From contig NZ_AP025344.1 in NCBI RefSeq assembly GCF_021654795.1, forward strand, positions 248,001-312,000: a stretch of 64,000 bases of DNA, read 5' to 3'. The notes beneath the pieces were generated by a model, which was not told the origin of the DNA, made no database searches, and worked only from the letters and a program-made list of their open reading frames with translations. Shown here piece after piece: positions 57,485 to 64,000 of the stretch (position 1 is its first letter; every line of letters starts with the position of its first letter). A program made the translations under genes and the position numbers. This DNA is from Paenibacillus dendritiformis. Lineage in GTDB: Bacteria; Bacillota; Bacilli; Paenibacillales; Paenibacillaceae.

Positions 57485-59125
57485 TTACGTTCCCCCATGC
57501 TGCTTGCGGTACATGTTGGGCGAGACGCCCTCCGCTTTTTTGAACACTTTGCTGAAATATTTCTCGTCCTGGTAGCCGACCATCTCTCCGACCTGGGCAA
57601 TGCGGAGATGGGGATTCAGCAGAAGCCGCTTCGCCTTCTCGATGCGGATGCCAGTCCAATAGTCGGACAGATTGATGCCGAACTGCTGCTTGAACTTCCG
57701 GGAAATATATTCGCGGCTGACATAGAATCGCTGGGCCATATCCTGCAGCGACAGATCCTCGTTATAATGCCGCTCCACATAGCGGGCGATGTCGAAAATA
57801 ATATGCTGCTCCCGGCCCTGGTAGACGGACAGGGCATCCGCTACCCGCTGCAGCGCCTCCAGCCAGAGCCGCTCCCATTCCTCCCAGGTCAGCCAGTCCC
57901 GCTCCGCCAATTGACGGAGCGGATCCTCGGCCTCCAGCCGCTTCAGCAGGCCGGAGGCCGTCGCGCTGTCCGGGGCGGCCTCCTGCACGAGGCGGGTGCG
58001 AAGCGCCTCCCATTCCTTCAGGCACTGCGCCATCATCACGGGCGTCAGCGCGCCGCGGCTGCGCAGCGGCTCGCTCCAGCGCCGGACGGCGGCCGCGAGC
58101 TGATCGGCCTGGCCGCTCTGTGCGGCCAGCGCCCAATCGTCCGCGGCTGCGGACAGCCGGATGGGGGCCGCGGACGCTTCCCCCGGCTCCGTTCCGCCCC
58201 GGAACGGATGCACCTCGATGCCGGGCTCCATCAGGTTGCGCCGCGCCAGGGCTTCCTTGGCCTGCGCGTAGGCCGCGTTCAGGCCGGCGGGGAAGGGCTC
58301 GCTGCCGCTTGTCCCGAAGTGCAGCTTCCGCTGCACCGTCTGCGCCAAGCCGGCATTGATGCCCTGGAGCACACCCTCCAGATCGGCGGCGTCCTCCCAG
58401 AGGACGATCGCCAGCTCGCTTCCGGCGCTCCAGTAGCGGAACGCCGCGCCCCGCACGCGCCCGGGCGGGTTCACGAAATCGGCGGCGATGTTGACCAGCG
58501 TGTAGAACAGCAGCTGGACATCATCGCCGAATTTGCCGCGGAATTCGCGGCTTCCCGCCGGCACGCAGGCGATCGCGAGCCGGATGCGGGAGACGCCGGC
58601 CGGGAGGCCGAATTCCGACGCCAGCCGGCGGACGTTGGCTTCATACACCGCCGGATCATCCAGCAGGCAGGACCAGAGCTTCTCCGACACGAGCGGCTTG
58701 AACTCGTTCACCTGCATGCGCCGCATATGGCTGGCCTGCCGCTCCGCCTCCTCGTGCCGCCACGCCGCCACGGCCTTGGCGACGGCTTCATTGATCGCCT
58801 CCGGATCGATCGGCTTCAGAATATAATCGATGCCGCCATGCTGCAGCGTATGGCGCACGAGCGCGAAGTCGTCGTGGCCGCTGATGGCGATCACCTTGCA
58901 GGCGGGGGCATGGCGGCTGATCCACTCCATCACCCCGGTTCCGTCGAGCCGGGGCATCATCATGTCCGTCATGACGATCTGGGGCTTGCGGGCGGCCAGC
59001 AGCTCGATGGCCTGCTTGCCGTCCTGCGCCTCGCGGATCGCCGTGATCCCGTGATGCTCCCAGTCCACCAGCAGCCGAATCGCCTCGCGGACATGTTTTT
59101 CATCATCAATGATTAACGCTTCCAT
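57485..59125 (-). CDS. YesN-type response regulator with AraC DNA-binding domain
   Basis: 546 residues, GGGGGAGCTAG upstream of the ATG. Receiver domain 1-120 with the acidic pair LIIDDE (6-9), phosphoacceptor Asp54 in IVMTDMMMPRLDG, and the Lys of YILKPID. A long middle region (about 130-430) is family-typical. Two AraC helix-turn-helices at the end: DLSLQDMAQRFYVSREYISRKFK and RIAQVGEMVGYQDEKYFSKVFKKAEGVSP. It overlaps the kinase gene by 20 bases. Predicted to switch on the sugar ABC genes divergent from it. Confidence 0.93.
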   Translation of the reverse strand: MEALIIDDEKHVREAIRLLVDWEHHGITAIREAQDGKQAIELLAARKPQIVMTDMMMPRLDGTGVMEWISRHAPACKVIAISGHDDFALVRHTLQHGGIDYILKPIDPEAINEAVAKAVAAWRHEEAERQASHMRRMQVNEFKPLVSEKLWSCLLDDPAVYEANVRRLASEFGLPAGVSRIRLAIACVPAGSREFRGKFGDDVQLLFYTLVNIAADFVNPPGRVRGAAFRYWSAGSELAIVLWEDAADLEGVLQGINAGLAQTVQRKLHFGTSGSEPFPAGLNAAYAQAKEALARRNLMEPGIEVHPFRGGTEPGEASAAPIRLSAAADDWALAAQSGQADQLAAAVRRWSEPLRSRGALTPVMMAQCLKEWEALRTRLVQEAAPDSATASGLLKRLEAEDPLRQLAERDWLTWEEWERLWLEALQRVADALSVYQGREQHIIFDIARYVERHYNEDLSLQDMAQRFYVSREYISRKFKQQFGINLSDYWTGIRIEKAKRLLLNPHLRIAQVGEMVGYQDEKYFSKVFKKAEGVSPNMYRKQHGGT

Positions 59126-60965
59126 TCGAGTCTAGCTCCCCCTTGATGAGTATCGTGATGCGGGTGCCGTGCGGCTCGACGGCCTCGATCCGCAGCTTCG
59201 CCTGCCCGTTGCTGAACAACTGAAGCCGGGTCAGCACATTGACGAGACCGATGCCCGACGAGGTCTCGTCGGCTGCCGCGTCCCGCCACAGATCGTGGCT
59301 CGTGCGGATGCCGAGCCGCTCCGGATGGACCTCCTCCAACCGCTCGTTCAGTTCGATTCGCCGCTGCAGCGGCATGCCGCGGCCGTTGTCCTCGACGGTA
59401 ATCTCGATCATTCCCGCCTCTTCGCCATTGGCCTCCCGACCGACGATCCGGCTGGCAATCCGCAGCCAGCCGCCGGAGCGCTCCTGCTCGAGCCCGTGCT
59501 TGAAATAATTCTCGATCAGCGGCTGGAGCGTCATCTTCGGCACGGACAGATCGTGCGTGGCCGGATCGAGCTCGAAATGCGCGTCGAAGGCGTTCTCGAA
59601 CCGCTGGGCCTGCAATTGCAGGTAGGCTCTGGCATGCTCGATCTCCTCCCGCAGCGTTACCGTGCTTTCGTCCGTATACATGCTGTAGCGCATCATGCGG
59701 GCGAGCGCCGTGACGAGCTTATAAATCCGGGGCGCCTTGTGCTGCAGCGCCAGCGTGCCGATCGATTGCAGCGCATTATTCATGAAATGCGGATTGATCT
59801 GGGCCTGCAGCGCCTTCAACTGATTGGTCTTGTTCGCGATCTCCAGCTGGTACTCGCGCACGATGAGATTGTTGAGCCTGTCCACCATATTGCGGAAGCG
59901 CTTGGATACGACGCCGATCTCGTCGTTGCCGGCAGGCTGGATATCGACGTGCAGATTGCCGGTCTGCACCTGGCTAATATAACGGACGAGCTGGCGGATC
60001 GGCCGGGTAATCCGGAACGATACGATAATTGTCGCAATAATGATGACGACGAGCGAGAGCGCGATCAGCAACATGTTGACCACGGCGGCCCGGTTCGCTT
60101 CCTCCAGCAGCACATGCTTCGGAATGATTTTGATCAGCGTCATATTGACCAGCGGCGTCTCGACCCGCTCATGAACGAAGAGAGAGCCGTCCGCCTCGAT
60201 GCTGCCGCTGGGCGATGCGAGGAACGGGGCCAGATCGTGTCCGGTCTCCCGGAACGGGCGCCCGATCGCCTCCCGATCTCCCGAATAGAAAATGATGCCT
60301 TCGTCATCGACCAGATAGAACTGCTCCTTGTCCCGGACATAGAGCTGATCCGCAATCCGCGACAGCGCTTCCAATTTGACGTCAATGGACAGATAGCCCA
60401 GCCGCTCGCTGGATGGCATGCGGTAGATGGGACGATGGAACGTGAATACTTGAATGCTCGGGAAATAATAAGGCGACGCGTTGAAGCCGTACGTGCCGCT
60501 CAGATGGGTCGGCTGCATGCTGATGCCATCCTGCGCATAGCGCCGGACGTTCTCGTCGAGCGCAACGTCATGCATGCGCCGCGGCAGGCTCTGGATGACG
60601 AGCGTCGCCCGCTGCTGCTTGTTGCGGTACAAATAGACCTGCCAGATGTCGCCCATCGCGGCGGCGATATTTTGCAAGGAGACATAGGTATTCGCTTCCG
60701 CGGTGTAGTCGTCATAGCCCAATTCGAGCTGCCGGAAAAATTCATGATCCGTATAGACCGCCAATGAGGTCCGGTTCAAATTGTCCAGCAGGTTGCCGAG
60801 ATTGGTCTTTCCCTGAAACATAAGCTGCCGGTTCTCTTCGATGGCCCGCCGCTTCAATGAGTCGGTCGTATAGCTGTAAGACACGACCATCGTCGCGACC
60901 GTCGGCACGATCGTCGCAATCAGCATGAACAGAATAAGCTTGGTGCGGATGCTGTTCCAGCGCAT
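59106..60965 (-). CDS. YesM-type sensor histidine kinase
   Basis: 619 residues, GGAGGAGTTGAAC upstream. First membrane span KLILFMLIATIVPTVATMVV (about 10-28), an extracytoplasmic dCACHE-like sensor (about 30-295), second span VVNMLLIALSLVVIIIATIIV, HAMP (ISQVQTGNLHVDIQPAGNDEIG), then the His_kinase box ALQAQINPHFMNNALQSIG with the phospho-His, and a HATPase with EDNGRGM and GIGLVNVLTRLQLF. Senses a sugar outside the cell and phosphorylates the paired regulator. Confidence 0.93.
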   Translation of the reverse strand: MRWNSIRTKLILFMLIATIVPTVATMVVSYSYTTDSLKRRAIEENRQLMFQGKTNLGNLLDNLNRTSLAVYTDHEFFRQLELGYDDYTAEANTYVSLQNIAAAMGDIWQVYLYRNKQQRATLVIQSLPRRMHDVALDENVRRYAQDGISMQPTHLSGTYGFNASPYYFPSIQVFTFHRPIYRMPSSERLGYLSIDVKLEALSRIADQLYVRDKEQFYLVDDEGIIFYSGDREAIGRPFRETGHDLAPFLASPSGSIEADGSLFVHERVETPLVNMTLIKIIPKHVLLEEANRAAVVNMLLIALSLVVIIIATIIVSFRITRPIRQLVRYISQVQTGNLHVDIQPAGNDEIGVVSKRFRNMVDRLNNLIVREYQLEIANKTNQLKALQAQINPHFMNNALQSIGTLALQHKAPRIYKLVTALARMMRYSMYTDESTVTLREEIEHARAYLQLQAQRFENAFDAHFELDPATHDLSVPKMTLQPLIENYFKHGLEQERSGGWLRIASRIVGREANGEEAGMIEITVEDNGRGMPLQRRIELNERLEEVHPERLGIRTSHDLWRDAAADETSSGIGLVNVLTRLQLFSNGQAKLRIEAVEPHGTRITILIKGELDSNGSVNH

Positions 60966-61014
60966 GGATGTTCAACTCCTCCGGTCACAGTGTACCCGTT
61001 CGGCCCGGGGCGGT

Positions 61015-61080
61015 CAATATATTGCACCTTTTCGTTCACCAGCAGCGGTGGCAACCGCTTTCATCGCGCGTCATACTAGA
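61015..61080 (+). promoter_or_regulatory. Upstream module of the sugar permease genes (copy 1)
   Basis: Contains ATTGCACCTTTTCG (61021-61034), the palindrome AGCGGT-GGCA-ACCGCT (61044-61059) that overlaps a cre-like GGCAACCGCTTTCA (61050-61063, 12 of 14), and a CATACT -10 box at 61072-61077. A very similar set is found at 62932-62990. The shared ATTGCACCT word could be the YesN-type regulator site and the cre overlap the CcpA site. Function inferred. Confidence 0.55.
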
Positions 61081-61130
61081 GGTATTCCTGAACAAGAATG
61101 AAACTTATGACATGAAAAGGAGAGAGGCGA

Positions 61131-62012
61131 ATGTCGCGCAAAACATGGTCTCAAGTCGGACAACAGTTTTTTTTCATCGGCCCGGCGGCATTCTTTTTTA
61201 CCGTTATTGTCGTCTTTCCGTTCCTGCTCGGCATGTACTATTCCTTCACCGATTGGAATGGAGTGTCGGGGTCGGTAACCTGGGTAGGACTCGATAATTT
61301 CAGACAAATTTTCGCGAAGGACTCGGATTTCTTCCCGGCCTTCTGGTTCACGCTGCGGTTCACGGTGGCCGGCATCGTCTTGACGAACCTGATCGGCTTC
61401 CTGTTCGCTTACGTGCTGACGAAGCCGCTCAAGCTGCGCAATGCGCTGCGCACCGTTTTCTTCATGCCGAACGTCATCGGCGGCCTGCTGCTCGGCTTCA
61501 TCTGGCAGTTCATCTTCGTCAAGGGCTTCGCCGCGATCGGCGAGCTGACGGGCATCGGATTCTTCAATCTGCCGTGGCTCGGCGACGAGACGACGGCATT
61601 CTGGGGCATCATTATCGTCTTTGTCTGGCAGACGGCCGGTTACTTGATGGTGATCTACATCGCGGCGATGACGAATATTCCGAAAGATGTGCTCGAAGCG
61701 GCCGAGATTGACGGCGCTTCCCGCGGGCAGGTGCTGCGCCACGTCATCGTGCCGCTCGTCATGCCGGCGGTGACGGTCTGCTTGTTCCTCGCCATCTCCT
61801 GGTCGTTCAAAATGTTCGACCTCAACCTGTCGCTCACGAAGGGCGGCCCGTTCAAATCGACGGAATCGGTCGCGCTGAACATTTATCTGGAGGCGTTCCA
61901 AAATAACCGCTACGGTCTCGGGACGGCCAAAGCGCTCCTGTTCTTCGTTATCGTCGCCGTCATTACCCTGATTCAGGTGAAAATCACCAAGAGCAAGGAG
62001 GTGGAGAGCTGA
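61131..62012 (+). CDS. Sugar ABC transporter permease, MalF/UgpA-type
   Basis: 293 residues, AAAGGAGAGAGGCG before the ATG. Six membrane spans starting FIGPAAFFFTVIVVFPFLLGMYYSF, and the EAA loop EAAEIDGASRGQVLRHVIVP (about 195-214) that docks on the ATPase. Typical inner-membrane partner of a CUT1-class importer. Overlaps the next permease by one base. No ATPase gene in the window, as expected when MsmX-type shared ATPase is used. Confidence 0.92.
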   Translation: MSRKTWSQVGQQFFFIGPAAFFFTVIVVFPFLLGMYYSFTDWNGVSGSVTWVGLDNFRQIFAKDSDFFPAFWFTLRFTVAGIVLTNLIGFLFAYVLTKPLKLRNALRTVFFMPNVIGGLLLGFIWQFIFVKGFAAIGELTGIGFFNLPWLGDETTAFWGIIIVFVWQTAGYLMVIYIAAMTNIPKDVLEAAEIDGASRGQVLRHVIVPLVMPAVTVCLFLAISWSFKMFDLNLSLTKGGPFKSTESVALNIYLEAFQNNRYGLGTAKALLFFVIVAVITLIQVKITKSKEVES

Positions 62013-62848
62013 TGGAATCCGCGCGCAAATACGGCGTCCGCCTGTTCCTGACCGAAGGACTGATGATGCTGGCCGGACTTGTCTTTCTCGTTCCGTTCTA
62101 TTTTTTGCTGGTGAACTCCGTCAAATCTTTCGGCGATCTGCTGAGCAATGCCGCAAGCTGGCCCGTCTCCTTCGAATGGGAGAACTACCGCAAGGCGTGG
62201 GAGATCACGAAGTTCCCGCAGGCATTCGGCAATTCGCTGCTGGTCACGGCCGCCGGCATTCTGCTCATCGGCCTTTTCAGCGCCATGGCCGCTTACCGGA
62301 TGGTGCGGCATAATTCCCGGTTCAACCGGTTCCTGTTCATGGTCTTCGTGGCGGCGATGGTCATTCCGTTCCAGTCCATCATGATCCCGCTGGTCAAGGT
62401 GACGGGGACTTTGCATCTGATGGACAGCATCTGGGGGCTGCTTATCTGTTATCTCGGCTTCGGGGCGCCCCTCTCGATCTTCCTGTTCCATGGCTTCGTC
62501 AAATCGGTTCCGGCGGAAATTGAAGAGGCGGCGGTCGTCGACGGCTGTTCCCCATATGCGGTTTTCTGGCGAATCGTGCTGCCGCTGCTGAAGCCGATGT
62601 TCGTGACCGTGGCGATTTTGAACAGCCTGTGGATCTGGAACGACTATCTGCTTCCGTCCCTGATGCTGCAGAGCGCGGAGCTGCGCACCATTCCGCTGGC
62701 GACCTATGCCTTCTTCGGGCAGTATACGAAGCAGTGGGATCTGGCGCTGCCGGCGCTCGTGCTGGGGATTACGCCGATCGTCATCTTCTTCCTGGCGATG
62801 CAGCGCTATATTATCGAAGGGATTACGGCCGGATCGGTTAAAGGGTAA
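62012..62848 (+). CDS. Sugar ABC transporter permease, MalG-type
   Basis: 278 residues, GGAGGTGGAGAGCTG upstream. Six spans and the EAA loop EEAAVVDGCSPYAVFWRIVLP (about 170-190), the MalG-like C-terminal QRYIIEGITAGSVKG ending. Pairs with the preceding MalF-type subunit in a carbohydrate importer of the CUT1 class. Ends the first transcription unit. Confidence 0.93.
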   Translation: MESARKYGVRLFLTEGLMMLAGLVFLVPFYFLLVNSVKSFGDLLSNAASWPVSFEWENYRKAWEITKFPQAFGNSLLVTAAGILLIGLFSAMAAYRMVRHNSRFNRFLFMVFVAAMVIPFQSIMIPLVKVTGTLHLMDSIWGLLICYLGFGAPLSIFLFHGFVKSVPAEIEEAAVVDGCSPYAVFWRIVLPLLKPMFVTVAILNSLWIWNDYLLPSLMLQSAELRTIPLATYAFFGQYTKQWDLALPALVLGITPIVIFFLAMQRYIIEGITAGSVKG

Positions 62849-62924
62849 GCGATATGCTTCAATCGGCACATCATGATCTATCGGCTCCAGGGATCCTCTG
62901 GCCTGGAGGACCCTGTATTCAATG

Positions 62925-62995
62925 GTCAATGAATTGCACCTCTTCGGTCAATTCTCTCGGTGTAACCGCTTGCAGATGAGGCCTATACTGGAGAG
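62925..62995 (+). promoter_or_regulatory. Upstream module of the solute-binding protein gene (copy 2), with cre site
   Basis: Parallels 61021-61077: ATTGCACCTCTTCG (62932-62947), CGGT-GTA-ACCG (62957-62967), TGTAACCGCTTGCA (62961-62974) matching the cre consensus at 13 of 14 positions, and TATACT at about 62985-62990. The repetition upstream of both halves of one transporter suggests joint control by the adjacent two-component system and CcpA. Confidence 0.6.
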
Positions 62996-63059
62996 GAATC
63001 AAGCGGCTGTCCCTGCCGCAGACGGCGGACCGTCGGCTTTTATAACCTTTATGACACAG

Positions 63060-63170
63060 TGAAGCTGCCCACCATTAAGCTACACAGCCATTAAGCCGCA
63101 CAACCATGAAGTTACGGAACAGTTAAGCCGCACAACCATGAAGTTAGGCAACAGTTAAGCTGCACAACAG
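63060..63170 (+). repeat. Seven tandem 16-nt repeats in the leader of the solute-binding protein gene
   Basis: Units begin at 63060 (15 nt), 63075, 63091, 63107, 63123, 63139 and 63155, each close to TTAAGCCGCACAACCA or TGAAGTTACGGAACAG. Two kinds of unit alternate, so a 32-base repeat is also seen. It ends 40 bases before the start codon. No codon frame runs through it. It may be a slippage array or a repeated RNA element. Confidence 0.85.
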
Positions 63171-63209
63171 CATCAAAATCAGGTATACACATAAGGGGAG
63201 GTCTAGCAA

Positions 63210-64000
63210 ATGAGACGAATGGCACAATGGTCGTTGGTCATGCTTCTGGCAGTATCGGTAATGCTCGCGGGCTGCGGAGCGAAGGACGGGGGCGGAGACG
63301 CATCTTCCGCATCCGGCTCGGAGGGCGCCAAGCAGGATGTAAAGACAGTGAAGATTTTCCAATTCAAGGTGGAAATCGCGGAGGCGCTGAACCGGCTGAA
63401 GGGGGAATTCGAGAAGGAGCATCCGAATATCAAGCTCGATATTCAGACGGTCGGCGGCGGAGCCGACTACGGGGCCGCGCTGAAGGCCAAATTCGCGGGC
63501 AATGACGCGCCGGATATTTTCAATAACGGCGGCTTCCAGGAATTGACGACGTGGTTCGAGCATCTGGAGGATCTGTCGGATCAGCCGTGGGTGGGGGATG
63601 TGCTCCCGCTGGCGAAGGAACCGATGACCCAGGACGGCAAGCTGTACGGCATGCCGATGAACCTGGAGGGCTACGGCTTCATCTATAACAAGGACCTGTT
63701 CGCCAAGGCGGGGATTACTGAATTGCCGAAGACGCTGGCCGAGCTGGAAGAAGCCGCGAAGAAGCTGCAGGCCGCCGGAATTACGCCGTTCGCCAACGGC
63801 TATCAGGAATGGTGGATTCTCGGAATTCATAACTTGAATGTCGCTTTCGCGCAGCAGCCGGATACGAATGTCTTTATTCAGGGGCTGAGCGACGGCAGCG
63901 CGAAGTTCAAGGGCAATCCCGAGTTCGAGAATTGGGTGAACCTGCTTGACCTGACGGTGAAGTACGGCAACAAAAACCCGCTGACGACCGACTATAATAC
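63210..64000 (+). CDS. Sugar ABC transporter solute-binding lipoprotein (3' partial)
   Basis: 263 codons up to the window end. ATG 63210 follows GGGGAGGTC. Signal peptide with lipobox: WSLVMLLAVSVMLAGCGAKD, Cys22 lipidated. The mature part opens KTVKIFQFKVEIAEALNRLK, with EFEKEHPNIKLDIQTVGGG and GMPMNLEGYGFIYNKDLFAKAG, typical of cluster 1 binding proteins (SBP_bac_1 type). It would deliver an oligosaccharide to the permeases upstream. C terminus is outside the window. Confidence 0.93.
   Translation, partial: MRRMAQWSLVMLLAVSVMLAGCGAKDGGGDASSASGSEGAKQDVKTVKIFQFKVEIAEALNRLKGEFEKEHPNIKLDIQTVGGGADYGAALKAKFAGNDAPDIFNNGGFQELTTWFEHLEDLSDQPWVGDVLPLAKEPMTQDGKLYGMPMNLEGYGFIYNKDLFAKAGITELPKTLAELEEAAKKLQAAGITPFANGYQEWWILGIHNLNVAFAQQPDTNVFIQGLSDGSAKFKGNPEFENWVNLLDLTVKYGNKNPLTTDYN

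Noticed and set aside
57497-59116. 539-codon open frame opposite the response regulator
   Set aside because: Antisense shadow of a high-GC gene, low-complexity arginine/leucine pattern.
59169-60767. 532-codon open frame opposite the histidine kinase
   Set aside because: Mirror of the kinase codons with no family features and no ribosome site.
63060-63170. CRISPR array
   Set aside because: Units are directly adjacent 16-mers without unique spacers and there are no cas genes.

Overview
The window looks like a Paenibacillus-type chromosome (spore-forming, low-to-mid G+C Firmicute). Supporting evidence is a GerA/GerC/GerB germinant-receptor operon, YesM/YesN-type two-component genes beside a sugar ABC transporter, an SLH domain on a phage lysin, Bacillus-style ribosome binding sites (AGGAGG, GGGGTGA), LexA, Rex, cre and MhqR-type boxes, and meso-diaminopimelate dehydrogenase. 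This is inferred from gene content; the species cannot be named from the sequence alone.

Positions 1 to about 24337 are the right-hand part of a prophage of the PBSX/Xkd contractile-tail type. Order: decoration and major capsid proteins, connector and closure proteins, tail terminator, sheath, tube, tail chaperone with a textbook -1 frameshift signal, tape measure, baseplate (XkdP to XkdU), tail fibre, XkdX-like peptide, holin, and an amidase carrying an SLH domain. Behind the lysis genes (16.1-24.1 kb) lies an AT-rich cargo zone: a Panacea-domain gene overlapping a PemK/MazF-like gene (probable toxin-antitoxin pair), an ATP-dependent DNA ligase, a DUF3800 protein, a LexA-boxed YolD mini-operon, several tiny ORFs, and a complete ISL3-family element (20522-23138) with 8-bp target duplication that carries a methylase-like passenger. 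The prophage ends at a 3' fragment of tRNA-Thr(CGT) preceded by helically phased short repeats, which I read as attachment site plus integrase arm sites.

24.3-44 kb is host chromosome with many small accessory loci: a broken toxin/Imm53 remnant, a secreted GH18 endoglycosidase with a cre-like site, DUF3006 plus a secreted metallo-beta-lactamase-fold protein, a holin-like type I toxin, an AraC/GyrI regulator, an ECF sigma factor with a large anti-sigma fusion and a YcdB-like secreted protein, three exported proteins (lipoprotein, NlpC/P60-like hydrolase, lipase), a manganese riboswitch with two tandem terminators in front of a TerC-family gene, a thiosulfate uptake pair tsuA-tsuB, and ddh. Three loci here are pseudogenes by frameshift or internal deletion.

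44-64 kb holds msrA, cydBA with a Rex operator, a MocR regulator, an M42 peptidase, pgcA, an MhqR-like MarR regulator with its box, the ger operon, and a YesMN-type system facing a sugar ABC transporter. The transporter's two transcription units share a duplicated upstream module, and the solute-binding protein gene has seven tandem 16-nt repeats in its leader. The last gene runs off the window.
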